64,000 nt of DNA from Collinsella sp. BG-O-102. Lineage in GTDB: Bacteria > Actinomycetota > Coriobacteriia > Coriobacteriales > Coriobacteriaceae. This document shows, one piece after another, positions 8,093 through 16,742 of the stretch; the first letter of the stretch is position 1, and the number at the start of each line of letters is the position of its first letter. The stretch lies in assembly GCF_023656745.1 (NCBI RefSeq), contig NZ_JAMOKO010000003.1:62001-126000 (forward strand). Reading direction: 5' to 3'. The notes beneath the pieces are model-generated. The model saw only the letters and a program-made list of their open reading frames with translations, searched no databases and was not told the DNA's origin. Made by a program: the position numbers and the translations under genes.

Positions 8093-8932
8093 CTATGCCT
8101 CCTCGAGCTCGAGTTTGTTATCGGCAATATCCTGGGCGGTTGCGCGGTAGAGTTCGTCGATAAAGGCGACCTTAAAGCTTGCCGGGGCGTCGGCGACAGT
8201 GGCGGCACGCGTGCCGGCCACGTTGTAGACAGCGGTGCCGCAGACGGCGGCCGTAAACGGGTCGGCGGCACAGGCGTACACGGCTAGCACGCCGCCCTGC
8301 GAGCAGCCGCAACCGGTGATCTTGGACATGAGCGGGCTGCCGCCGTGGGACTTGGCCACGGTCGTGCCGTCGGTAATCAGGTCGACTTCGCCCGAGACCA
8401 CAACGGCGCCGCCGGTGTAGCGGGCGAGCGCCACGGCGGCATCGCGGGCGGCGTCGACCGTATCGGTGGTATCGACACCGCGCACGCGGCTCAGATCAGC
8501 CGCCTCGCCCTCAAGACCCCACAGGCCGGCGAGCGCGATAATCTCGGAGGCGTTGCCGCGCACGATGGCGGGCTTGTACTGCTTGAGCTCGTTTACCAGC
8601 TGGGTGCGCAGGCTACCGATACCCAGGCCCACCGGATCGAGCACCCAGGGCTTGCCGGCGTCGTGCGCCGCCTTGGCCGCGCGGGGAATCGTCTGTTCGT
8701 AGATGGGGAAGAGCGTGCCCATATTGAGGTAGATGGCGCCGCCGCCGGCAACGAGTGCCTCGCCCTCGTCGGGCAGATAGACCATGGCGGCCGATCCGCC
8801 CACGGCGAGCTGCGCGTTGGCGACAAAGTCGATCGTCACCGTGTTGGTGATGGAGCCGGCCATCGGATTGGTGGCACGAATCTCCTCCACGGCTTTGACC
8901 ACATTTTGCTTAAGCTGTTCCGAATCAATCAC
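8093..8932 (-). CDS. thiM: Hydroxyethylthiazole kinase
   Basis: The 279-residue ribokinase-like protein has NTVTIDFVAN near residue 30, WVLDPVGLG, IVRGNASEI and the ATP-site motif ITGCGC. It phosphorylates the thiazole alcohol for salvage into thiamine. The GTG start at 8932 is preceded by GGAGG at the right spacing; an upstream extension of the frame runs into the terminator and riboswitch and is not coding. First gene of the thiM / thiamine-binding / thiE operon. Without thiC or thiG here, the locus suggests salvage. Confidence 0.93.
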   Translation of the reverse strand: MIDSEQLKQNVVKAVEEIRATNPMAGSITNTVTIDFVANAQLAVGGSAAMVYLPDEGEALVAGGGAIYLNMGTLFPIYEQTIPRAAKAAHDAGKPWVLDPVGLGIGSLRTQLVNELKQYKPAIVRGNASEIIALAGLWGLEGEAADLSRVRGVDTTDTVDAARDAAVALARYTGGAVVVSGEVDLITDGTTVAKSHGGSPLMSKITGCGCSQGGVLAVYACAADPFTAAVCGTAVYNVAGTRAATVADAPASFKVAFIDELYRATAQDIADNKLELEEA

Positions 8933-8954
8933 TGCACATGCCTCCTTGGCATAG

Positions 8955-8985
8955 AAAAGGGGCGCTGTGCATAGACAGCGCCCCT
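8955..8985 (-). terminator. Riboswitch-controlled terminator upstream of thiM
   Basis: Read on the minus strand, a GC-rich stem (AGGGGCGCTG with its complement) is followed directly by TTTT, between the TPP aptamer and the thiM start. It would end transcription when ligand is bound. Confidence 0.8.
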
Positions 8986-8998
8986 GTAAAGGCGGCAT

Positions 8999-9090
8999 GC
9001 TCCCTACGCCAGCATTAACTGACAGGTTCAAAGGATTGGGCCCATTGCCCTCTCAGCCTTGTGGTTTGCACCGCCGGCACTCCCGCATCG
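8999..9090 (-). ncRNA. TPP riboswitch (THI box)
   Basis: On the minus strand the segment contains the THI-box signatures GGGAGTGCC, GGCTGAGAGG, CCTTTGAACCTG and GCTGGCGTAGGGA in the right order and spacing. The aptamer binds thiamine pyrophosphate. An intrinsic terminator sits between it and thiM, so control is most likely by premature transcription termination, switching off thiazole salvage and thiamine-phosphate synthesis when TPP is plentiful. Confidence 0.95.
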
Positions 9091-9115
9091 AATCTGTTGT
9101 TCCCTATACTAGCGC

Positions 9116-9217
9116 ACCTGCCAAAAAGGGACAGGTTTATTTTGGCAGGTAACAACTGGGACTTTGCGTTTTCCCAGATGAAACCTGCCGAAATAAACCT
9201 GTCCCTTTTTGGCAGGT
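9116..9217. repeat. Inverted pair of GGGACAG-loop hairpins (copies 4 and 5)
   Basis: Copy 4 (9116-9150) has an 11-bp perfect stem ACCTGCCAAAA around an AGGGACAGG loop. Copy 5 (9183-9217) is the same element in the opposite orientation, with one G-U pair. Between them a small 6-bp hairpin (CTGGGA, 9156-9161, with 9172-9177) fills the spacer. Arrangement is like paired REP elements. Confidence 0.8.
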
Positions 9218-9257
9218 CGGTACAATAGATGGGATTAAGAATGACCGAGGGGACCTT

Positions 9258-10166
9258 ATGATCAAACTTGTGCTGACCGATATGGACGATACGCTGATTC
9301 CAGCCGGGCATGACGGCGCCAGCGACTACGCCATTGAGGGTATTCATGCCATGCAGGCGGCGGGTTTGCACTTTGGGCCGGTTTCGGGTCGTCAGCCGTC
9401 CGCGATGGGCTGGATGTTCCGCAATCGCTCCGAGTGCTTCTCGACCGGTGCGTTTTGCAACGGCCAGGTGATGTTTGTCGATGGCGAAGTAGTCGCTTCG
9501 CGCGCAATCGATAACGATGTCCTTATGCGCTTAGCCGATTATTTTGAACAGGAGACCGACGATACGTATTTGAAGGTCTACCGTCTGGGTGATGACTTTT
9601 GGAATAACGATGCCTATTGCGTGACAAGCGATCCCGAGCGTGTGCGTCGCGCCATGAAGTCAGGCGGCAACGCGTGGCTCAAGGGCGAAGAGGCTCCCTG
9701 TCGTCCTGTCGTTGACGATGCCCCGGTATACAAGGCGAATATCTGGAGTGCCCGTTCGCGCGAGGAGCTCGCCGAGCTGCGCGAGCGTGTTGCCGCTGAG
9801 GTGCCGGAGCTCTCGCTCGTGTTTCCCAACAACCGCGTGCGCCTGTTCGACGTTCTTCCGACCGGCTGGGACAAGGGCTGCGCTGCGCTGGAGCTGGCGC
9901 GTGCTTTGGGCCTGATGCCCGACGAGGTGGCCGTATTCGGCGATTCCGATAACGATTTGCCCATGATCGATGCCGTTCCCAACTCCGTTGCAGTCGCCAA
10001 TGCCAACGAGGCCGTCACGGCTGCCGCACGCTGGCATATCGGCGCTGCGGCAGATGATGCGGTTGCCGGGGCTCTGCATCAGATTGCCGCCTGCGCCGCG
10101 ACGGGGGAGATGCCGTCGTTTATGAGCCAAATGGACACGGCGGGTTTCGACGTCACAAACGTCTAG
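9258..10166 (+). CDS. HAD-family hydrolase (Cof type)
   Basis: The 302-residue protein has HAD motif I DMDDT (8-12), motif II SGR, a conserved lysine in the GWDKG segment and motif IV GDSDNDLPM near 235. These Cof-type HADs dephosphorylate sugar phosphates, nucleotides or flavin precursors in the cytosol. A TACAAT -10-like hexamer lies at 9221-9226 just past the inverted hairpin pair. The next gene starts 10 bp after its stop, so it may share an mRNA with the LysR gene. Confidence 0.88.
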   Translation: MIKLVLTDMDDTLIPAGHDGASDYAIEGIHAMQAAGLHFGPVSGRQPSAMGWMFRNRSECFSTGAFCNGQVMFVDGEVVASRAIDNDVLMRLADYFEQETDDTYLKVYRLGDDFWNNDAYCVTSDPERVRRAMKSGGNAWLKGEEAPCRPVVDDAPVYKANIWSARSREELAELRERVAAEVPELSLVFPNNRVRLFDVLPTGWDKGCAALELARALGLMPDEVAVFGDSDNDLPMIDAVPNSVAVANANEAVTAAARWHIGAAADDAVAGALHQIAACAATGEMPSFMSQMDTAGFDVTNV

Positions 10167-10176
10167 GGAGACAGCC

Positions 10177-11073
10177 ATGAAGCTCCAGCAGCTCAGATAT
10201 GTCGTCAAAGTTGCCGAATGCGGCAGCATTACCGAGGCCTCGCGCCGTCTCTTTGTGTCGCAGCCTTCGATTACCGCGTCGATTCGCGATCTCGAAAACG
10301 AGATGGGTGTGCACATCTTTGAGCGCACCAACAAGGGCGTCATTGTGTCCGAGGAAGGCGAGACCTTCTTGGGCTATGCGCGCCAGGTACTCGACCAGGC
10401 CGACCTGCTCGAGGGCAAGTACAAGGGCGCATCCGAGCAGGTGCCGCACTTTAGTGTGAGCTGCCAGCATTATTCCTTTGCCGTCAACGCGTTTGTCGAC
10501 GTGATCCGCGAGTTCGATGCCGCGCGTTACGACTTCACCCTGCGCGAGGAGCAGACTCACGAGATTATCGAGGATGTCGCGCATATGAAAAGCGAACTGG
10601 GCATCCTGTACTTATCCGAGCATAACCGCGAGGTCATCGAGCGCATGCTGGTGGCCAACGAGCTCGTGTTCGAAGGACTCTTCTGCGCCACGCCGCATGT
10701 CTTCGTCTGCGCCGACCATCCGCTGGCGGACCGCTCCAGCGTGACGCTCGAGGATCTGGAAGACTACCCGTTCCTGTCCTACGAGCAGGGCAGCTACAAC
10801 TCGTTTTACTATTCCGAGGAGCTGACCTCGACGTTCGAGCGTCGCAAAAATATCCGCGTGCGCGACCGTGCGACGTTGTTCAATTTGGCCATGGGCCTCA
10901 ACGGCTACACGGTATGCTCGGGCGTGATCAGCCACGAGCTCAACGGCCCCGGCATTATCTCGATTCCGCTCGACGTGGACGAGTACATGGAGATTGGCAT
11001 CATCACGCGCAAGAACACGACGCTTACACGCTACGGTCGGGCCTATATCGACGCGATTCGTCAGCATATCTAG
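10177..11073 (+). CDS. LysR-family transcriptional regulator
   Basis: The 298-residue protein has an N-terminal winged HTH (MKLQQLRYVVKVAECGSITEAS, then RRLFVSQPSITASIRDLE) and a LysR substrate-binding domain. LysR proteins normally activate a neighbouring gene in response to a small ligand. The next gene is a MetE-like methyltransferase, and a T-N11-A palindrome lies between them, so control of methionine metabolism is a fair inference. Confidence 0.88.
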   Translation: MKLQQLRYVVKVAECGSITEASRRLFVSQPSITASIRDLENEMGVHIFERTNKGVIVSEEGETFLGYARQVLDQADLLEGKYKGASEQVPHFSVSCQHYSFAVNAFVDVIREFDAARYDFTLREEQTHEIIEDVAHMKSELGILYLSEHNREVIERMLVANELVFEGLFCATPHVFVCADHPLADRSSVTLEDLEDYPFLSYEQGSYNSFYYSEELTSTFERRKNIRVRDRATLFNLAMGLNGYTVCSGVISHELNGPGIISIPLDVDEYMEIGIITRKNTTLTRYGRAYIDAIRQHI

Positions 11074-11120
11074 GCTGCTGTGCTCCGCACGGTTCAAGTC
11101 TCTTTATGACAGTCCAGACT

Positions 11121-11141
11121 GATATGGGAAACATCTATATC
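11121..11141. promoter_or_regulatory. LysR-type T-N11-A site
   Basis: GATAT and ATATC are separated by exactly 11 nt, the classical LysR box shape, between the LysR gene and the MetE-like gene. A separate 12-bp perfect palindrome, ATGAGCGCTCAT (11176-11187), lies closer to the downstream start. Confidence 0.5.
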
Positions 11142-11228
11142 AAACTGTTATAAACGTATATTTTACGATGGTCATATGAGCGCTCATACTCTGTCCCAGT
11201 AAAGCAACCAATGCAAAGGGAGATATCT

Positions 11229-12362
11229 ATGAGCACTTCGATTCAACCGAACGCGCCGTTTCGCGCCGATATCGTCGGCAGCTTTCTTCGTCCGCAGGCT
11301 GTAAAGGACGCCCGTGCCGCCTATGTCGCGGGTAAACTCGACGCTTCCGGCCTTAAGGCCGTCGAGGACGATGCCATTCGCGATTTGGTGGCCAAGCAGA
11401 AGGCCGCCGGCCTGCAGGTGATCACCGATGGCGAGTTCCGCCGCAGCTACTGGCACCTCGATTTTATGTGGGGCCTTAACGGCATTGAGCGCCGCACCTC
11501 ACGCACGGGTTATATGTTCCATGACGAGGAGACGACAGCCGACACCGCCGTGGTTACCGGTCCCATTAGCGGCGAGAACCACCCGTTCGTCGAGCATTTT
11601 AAGTTCGTCAAGGCGCTTGAGGAGGAGGGCCAGGTCGCACGCCAGACCATTCCGGCGCCGATCCAGACGTTCTCTGAGGTCACGCTCGATCGCTGCGATG
11701 GCCAGCAGGAGAGCCTGCGCGCTGTCTATAAGACCGATGAGGAACTTGCCGACGCCATTGCAGCCGCTTATCGCACGGTGATCGCCGACCTGTACGCAGC
11801 AGGCTGCCGCAACATCCAGTTTGATGACTGCACCTGGGGCATCTACTGCGATACCGATTTTGTCGCCAAAACCGGCATGAGCCCGGTCGACCTGCAAAAG
11901 GTAAGCGAGCTGGGCGTGGCGCTCAACAACGCCGCCATCGAGGGCAAGCCCGACGATTTGGTCATCAACACGCACGTGTGCCGCGGCAACTACCACTCCA
12001 CCTACGCTTTTGAAGGCGGCTACGACCCTATCGCTCCGTATCTGTTCGCACATGAGAATGTCGATGCGTTCTATCTGGAGTTCGACACGCCGCGCGCCGG
12101 CGGCTTTGAGCCGCTCAAGTACGTCGCTCCCGGCAAGAAGGTCGTGCTGGGCTTGGTAACCACCAAGGCGGCAGAGCTCGAGAACGAGGATGTTATCGTC
12201 GAGCGCATCCGCGAAGCCGCTAAGTACGTGCCGCTCGAGAATCTGTACCTGTCGCCCCAGTGCGGCTTTGCCAGCTGCGAGATTGGCAACAAGCTGACCG
12301 AGGACGAGCAATGGGCGAAGATCGCGCTGGTCAAGCGCGTTGCCAAGCGCGTTTGGAAATAG
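11229..12362 (+). CDS. MetE C-terminal-like cobalamin-independent methyltransferase
   Basis: The 377-residue TIM-barrel protein corresponds to the catalytic C-terminal half of MetE. Zinc-ligand motifs are visible: HxC in NTHVCRGN, the Glu in YLEFDTPRAG and the Cys in LSPQCGFAS. Single-domain relatives (YxjG type) transfer methyl groups to homocysteine or similar thiols, with methyl donors that vary. The start at 11229 follows AAAGGGAG; the in-frame codon at 11211 has none. The adjacent LysR gene is the likely regulator. Confidence 0.88.
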   Translation: MSTSIQPNAPFRADIVGSFLRPQAVKDARAAYVAGKLDASGLKAVEDDAIRDLVAKQKAAGLQVITDGEFRRSYWHLDFMWGLNGIERRTSRTGYMFHDEETTADTAVVTGPISGENHPFVEHFKFVKALEEEGQVARQTIPAPIQTFSEVTLDRCDGQQESLRAVYKTDEELADAIAAAYRTVIADLYAAGCRNIQFDDCTWGIYCDTDFVAKTGMSPVDLQKVSELGVALNNAAIEGKPDDLVINTHVCRGNYHSTYAFEGGYDPIAPYLFAHENVDAFYLEFDTPRAGGFEPLKYVAPGKKVVLGLVTTKAAELENEDVIVERIREAAKYVPLENLYLSPQCGFASCEIGNKLTEDEQWAKIALVKRVAKRVWK

Positions 12363-12484
12363 CGGTAACGTTCGCAGGTGACGGCGCGTGCGAGACATGG
12401 CGTATCGCGTACAATGGTTCAGATCGTATCGTTCGGGCAGGTTATCCGATATGCCCGATCGCCCTTCCATTCGAAAGGACATCC

Positions 12485-13819
12485 ATGTCCCAATCCTCGA
12501 CGCCCGCCGTCACCGATGCCATCTACGATGCATCGTCGCTTGGCCGCCCGCGCATGTTCCTGCTCGGTCTGCAGCACCTGTTTGCCATGTTTGGCGCCAC
12601 CTTGCTGGTGCCCGTGCTCACCGGCCTCTCAGTATCGGCAACGCTTTTGTTTGCCGGCTTGGGCACGCTGCTGTTCCACTTCCTGTCGCGCGGTAAGGTG
12701 CCGGCATTTTTGGGCTCATCGTTTGCCTTTATTGCCGGTTATGCCGCCATCGCGCCCAACGGCGAGACCGAGCTTTTGCCCTACGCCTGCCTAGGCGTAG
12801 CTTGTGCCGGTCTGCTCTATCCGGTGCTGGCGGCGCTCTTCCGCGCGTTTGGCGCCAAGCGTGTCATGCGTTTCTTTCCGCCGGTGGTGACTGGCCCCAT
12901 CGTCATTTCCATCGGCTTGATCCTGGCAAGCTCCGCTATTGCCAACTGCCAGACAAACTGGTTTGTTGCCGTTGTCGCCGTGGCTGTGATCGTGATCTGC
13001 AACATCTGGGGCCGTGGCATGGTCAAGATCGTGCCGATTTTGCTGGGCGTTGTGGTGAGCTATGCCGTTGCGGCTGCGCTCGGCGAGGTTGATTTCTCGG
13101 GCGTTGCCGCCGCTCCGTGGGTCGGTCTGCCCATCGTGTGGGACAACACCGTGTTTGCACTCTTTGGGCCGCAGTTCGATAGCGGTCTTGCCACGACGGC
13201 CATCATCACCATCATGCCGCTGGCCTTCGCGACCATGATCGAGCATATCGGCGATATCTCTGCTATCGGTTCGACTTGCGAGCGCAACTACATTGCCGAT
13301 CCCGGTCTGCATCGCACGCTGCTCGGCGACGGCCTTGCCACGATTCTGGCTTCGCTCTTTGGCGCTCCGGCCAACACTACGTATGGTGAGAACACCGGCG
13401 TGCTCGCCCTGACGCGCGTGTTTGACCCGCGCGTGATTCGCATTGCCGCGTGCTGCGCTATCGTGCTTTCGTTCTGCCCCAAGTTCGCTGCCGTGATTGC
13501 CGCCATGCCGGCGTGTGTGATCGGCGGTGTGTCGCTCGTGCTCTACGGCATGATCAGCGCTGTGGGCGTCCGCAACCTCATCGAGAACCAGGTCGATTTC
13601 CAGAACAACCGCAACGTGCTGGTTGCCGCGCTGGTGCTCGTGCTTTCGCTCGGCATCGCGTACAGCACCGCCGGCGCCATCGTGTTGGAGCTGGGCGGCG
13701 TGACCATTTCGCTGTCCGGCATTGCCGTGGGCTCACTGGTGGGCATTGTGCTCAACGCCATCCTGCCGGGTAACGACTTTGAGTTTGATGTCTCCGAGCT
13801 TGAGGAGGCTGCTGAGTAG
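12485..13819 (+). CDS. Uracil/xanthine permease, NCS2 family
   Basis: The 444-residue membrane protein has about 14 hydrophobic segments and NCS2 motifs, including FGATLLVPVLTG near residue 40, the substrate-site stretch ATMIEHIGDISAIG and the following TTYGENTG. It imports a nucleobase, most likely uracil, by proton symport. The ATG at 12485 follows GAAAGGAC; a longer upstream frame overlaps the MetE-like gene and is not needed. It ends at a convergent terminator. Confidence 0.9.
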   Translation: MSQSSTPAVTDAIYDASSLGRPRMFLLGLQHLFAMFGATLLVPVLTGLSVSATLLFAGLGTLLFHFLSRGKVPAFLGSSFAFIAGYAAIAPNGETELLPYACLGVACAGLLYPVLAALFRAFGAKRVMRFFPPVVTGPIVISIGLILASSAIANCQTNWFVAVVAVAVIVICNIWGRGMVKIVPILLGVVVSYAVAAALGEVDFSGVAAAPWVGLPIVWDNTVFALFGPQFDSGLATTAIITIMPLAFATMIEHIGDISAIGSTCERNYIADPGLHRTLLGDGLATILASLFGAPANTTYGENTGVLALTRVFDPRVIRIAACCAIVLSFCPKFAAVIAAMPACVIGGVSLVLYGMISAVGVRNLIENQVDFQNNRNVLVAALVLVLSLGIAYSTAGAIVLELGGVTISLSGIAVGSLVGIVLNAILPGNDFEFDVSELEEAAE

Positions 13820-13844
13820 CAGCTGCGTTCAGCTAAAACAAGAT

Positions 13845-13882
13845 ATGGTGCCCATGCGTATATGCGTGTGGGCACCATTTTT
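13845..13882 (+). terminator. Terminator after the uracil permease
   Basis: A 10-bp stem, ATGGTGCCCA with TGGGCACCAT, is followed by TTTTT. It overlaps the last two bases of the convergent esterase gene. Confidence 0.7.
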
Positions 13883-14546
13883 AATGTGTCAGTATCCAGT
13901 GGATGCCGCGGGCCATGCGTAAGTCGGTTTGGGCAAAGTGATTGCCGGGGTTGAGCTCCAGCGTTGTTGGAATGCCTCGCTCGACGAGCAACGCTTCCAT
14001 CGCGCGTGTGTCGTCGAGTACATGCCGCATCATGCGGTTGGGCGTCTTGGTTTCCTTTTTGCCGAGTGACAGGTAGACGGCTTGCGGGCTGCCGGCAAAA
14101 GGGGCCGTGCTGGCACGGTCGACAAAGTCGGGAAACCATAGCGACCCCGATGCGCTCGCGGCGCGGTCAAAGGCGTCGGTTTGCCAGAGGGACCAGAGTG
14201 CGAAGAGGCCCGCGAGCGAGTAACCGGCAATGCCGCGCCGGGTGGGCGGCTGAGGAAGCGACGACTCGACCTGGGGGATTATCTGATTCAGCAGCTCATC
14301 AAGAAAATCGGCAGCTTGGCCGCCGAAAGGCTCGGCATCGCGTACGGTCCCGTCGCATGCCCAGGGGCTCAGCTCGCGATTCCAATCGAGCCCGCCAATG
14401 GTGACGAGGGCGAATGGCGGACAGTCGAGCTCTCGGCAACACTTATAAACCTCGCTGCCGTCGCCCACGACCACAGGAAGGTAGATGACAGGCGCGCTTT
14501 CCGTATGATTCGAATAAACGGTTATCTGCTTTTGATGCGCTTCCAT
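13881..14546 (-). CDS. Esterase D / enterochelin-esterase-like alpha/beta hydrolase
   Basis: The 221-residue protein has the nucleophile elbow GYSLAG (about 107-112) and a late histidine in GNHFAQ, as in the PF00756 esterase family (YbbA/BesA-like). There is no signal peptide, so it acts in the cytosol. Such enzymes cleave siderophore esters or simple acyl esters. No iron gene is nearby, so the substrate is open. The ATG is at 14546. Confidence 0.8.
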   Translation of the reverse strand: MEAHQKQITVYSNHTESAPVIYLPVVVGDGSEVYKCCRELDCPPFALVTIGGLDWNRELSPWACDGTVRDAEPFGGQAADFLDELLNQIIPQVESSLPQPPTRRGIAGYSLAGLFALWSLWQTDAFDRAASASGSLWFPDFVDRASTAPFAGSPQAVYLSLGKKETKTPNRMMRHVLDDTRAMEALLVERGIPTTLELNPGNHFAQTDLRMARGIHWILTH

Positions 14547-14660
14547 GACGGGCTTCTCTCAGTGTTGTGATATCGGCAGCCCCAATTGTCGCACGCCAGC
14601 GTATGCCGGTTGGGCTAGACCAAAGACAATCTCGTGCATCCCCTGCGGACGCATATGGAA

Positions 14661-14696
14661 AACGCCACCGCTGGAGGGGAGCTCGGCGGTGGCGTT
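14661..14696 (-). terminator. Terminator of the surface-protein gene
   Basis: An 11-bp stem (AACGCCACCGC with its complement) is followed on the minus strand by TTTTCC, 58 bp past the stop at 14754. Confidence 0.7.
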
Positions 14697-14753
14697 GTTA
14701 AACGGTGCTGGGGCTCGGGGCCTTCGCGGGAGCTGCCATGTGCGCAGAGGCGT

Positions 14754-16538
14754 CTAAGAACGCTTACGGCTCGCCATGGTGCCTGCGGCGATAGCGGCTG
14801 TTCCCGCAAGGACGGTTGCCACGATGGCCGCACCCGAGGTGTCGCCGGTTGCCGCGAGCACGCCGGTAGTCTTGGCTTTCGTGGTTGAAGCCGCAACGGC
14901 CTTGGTCGGCTTTGAGCCCTCAGGCTTGGGGTTCTGCTTGGACTCCGCGGGCTTGCTTTCTGCGGGCTTGGTCTCGTCGGGCTTGGGGTCTTCCGGCTTG
15001 GCTACCTCGGGAGGTGCGATGGTCGTACTTTTGGCGACTGCTTTGATATAGAGGGAGTCGACCGTGGCGTCGCCCGTGCCGATGGCTTGGCCTGCCTCGT
15101 AGATGCCGTCACGGAGCTTGCGATAGTCAATGACCTTGCTGCCTTCGGGCGTCTGGATGGCGGCGTTCTCAATCTTGATGGTGCCGATTGTCTTGCCGTC
15201 AGCGCTCATGGCACGGGCAAAGATTGCCGCTGTATCTCCTTCGGCCGTTACCTTGCTGCGGATGATCGAGATGACTGCGGGTGTGACGCCCTCGCTGGTC
15301 TGGGCGATGATGCCGATGTTCTCGCCTTGGGGTTCGCGCCTCGTCTCGCCATCTTGGTTTTCGCTGTAGGGGATGGGGCCGTCGCCGTTCTCGACATAGC
15401 GGGCTATGGCCTTGACAACGGAGTCGCTGATGTAGATGTGGCCGCCCTTCTCGTTGGGTCGATCGTTTCTGGTGGAGAATGCAGCCGAAACCTCGCCTTC
15501 CGCAAACGCGTCCACGGTGGAGCCGTTCTTGACGACGATGTCGTCCTGGTAGGTGAAGAGGGCGTTGGCGCCACCGTATCTGCCTTTACTTGCACGGACC
15601 GTCACGTTTGCATGATCGAGGGTGATGCCCTTGTGGGCATAGACGCCATATTCAACACCGTTTACGTTGAGGGAGGCGTTTGTGGCTGCGAGGCTGCCCT
15701 TGGCCTCGACGGCAGCGTCTTTCTCGGAGCTTGCCTTGACCTGGCCGCCGTCCGAGATGTTGATATTGCCGCCGCTCCAAAGGGCCTCACCATCGGCTGA
15801 GCTTGCCTCGACCGTCCCGCCACCCTTGATGGTGAGGTTCTTGTCGGCTCCAATACCCTTGTCCTTGGTAGCCCTGGCGGTGACGGCTCCGCTGTCGTCA
15901 ATCGTGATATTGCCGTTTGCCCTGATGCCATCCGATGCACCCGTGGCGTTGACGTTGCCCGAACCTTTGATAGCGAGATTACCTCCGGCATTGATGGCAT
16001 CAAACCCAGTGCTCGTGGCGTTGACGGATCCGGCTCCGTCGATGTTGATATTACCCGTGGAGAGGATAGCGTCCTCAGTAGATGTCACGCTGAGCGTGCC
16101 GCCCTCGTCGCCTTGGATATTGAGCTCGGCATTCTCGTTAGTGCCATGAGAAACGTTGATGCTTTCGATCCATTCGGCAGTGACGATGTTGGTTCCCGAG
16201 TAATTCACGTTGAGCTTGCCTGCGGCCTGGATCTCGCCGCCGTTATAGTTGTTGAGCTTCAAGTCGTCGGCGCCGTCCCACGACCAGGTACCGGCCTCGT
16301 CGCTCGCCGCGGTGTTGTACTTGTTGCCGCCGACCTTGACCCATTCCGCTGCGAGCGAGACGCTCGGCATGAGCAGCGAGCTCACCGTGAGCGCGCACAC
16401 GGCGCCCGCGACGATGCGGCGCGTCACGCGGCGCCAGCTGCCGTGCGCGAGTCCTATGCGACGGCGAACGTCGGGTTCGGCAACATGGGTTCCGGCGGTA
16501 GTGTCATTGCGTTTGGGGGTCGTGAACAAGGCTGCCAT
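14754..16538 (-). CDS. Cell-wall-anchored beta-helix surface protein with LAATG sorting signal
   Basis: The 594-residue protein starts with a long basic leader and signal peptide (hydrophobic core about 43-62). The middle (about 85-430) is a chain of short repeats such as GNINIDGAGSVNA, typical of right-handed beta-helix, carbohydrate-binding surface proteins. A Pro/Lys/Glu-rich wall-spanning stretch (PKPDETKPAESKP) follows. The end is a sorting tail: LAATGD, hydrophobic segment, RKRS. LAxTG fits class E sortases of Actinobacteria better than LPxTG. The start at 16538 follows CGGGAG. Likely an adhesin; binding partner unknown. Confidence 0.82.
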   Translation of the reverse strand: MAALFTTPKRNDTTAGTHVAEPDVRRRIGLAHGSWRRVTRRIVAGAVCALTVSSLLMPSVSLAAEWVKVGGNKYNTAASDEAGTWSWDGADDLKLNNYNGGEIQAAGKLNVNYSGTNIVTAEWIESINVSHGTNENAELNIQGDEGGTLSVTSTEDAILSTGNINIDGAGSVNATSTGFDAINAGGNLAIKGSGNVNATGASDGIRANGNITIDDSGAVTARATKDKGIGADKNLTIKGGGTVEASSADGEALWSGGNINISDGGQVKASSEKDAAVEAKGSLAATNASLNVNGVEYGVYAHKGITLDHANVTVRASKGRYGGANALFTYQDDIVVKNGSTVDAFAEGEVSAAFSTRNDRPNEKGGHIYISDSVVKAIARYVENGDGPIPYSENQDGETRREPQGENIGIIAQTSEGVTPAVISIIRSKVTAEGDTAAIFARAMSADGKTIGTIKIENAAIQTPEGSKVIDYRKLRDGIYEAGQAIGTGDATVDSLYIKAVAKSTTIAPPEVAKPEDPKPDETKPAESKPAESKQNPKPEGSKPTKAVAASTTKAKTTGVLAATGDTSGAAIVATVLAGTAAIAAGTMASRKRS

Positions 16539-16683
16539 GGTTGCTCCCGTTCTCATAGGGCCTATACGACTAGATTCAGCGTATCTGCTGGATGTTGCCG
16601 GCGGTAGTGCCGTTTGGAGGGCAAAATGGCCAAAATGGGGGAGAAATAGGCCGCACGCCGGCGCAGGGACCGGCGCTAAAAGA

Positions 16684-16716
16684 AAAGCGCGGGGCCGCAT
16701 GGCGACTCCGCGCTTT
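16684..16716 (-). terminator. Terminator of the purine permease gene
   Basis: A 9-bp stem, AAAGCGCGG with CCGCGCTTT, is followed on the minus strand by TTCTTTT, 27 bp after the permease stop. Confidence 0.75.
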
Positions 16717-16742
16717 ATTGTTCAGCTTTTGCAGCCTTGCCG

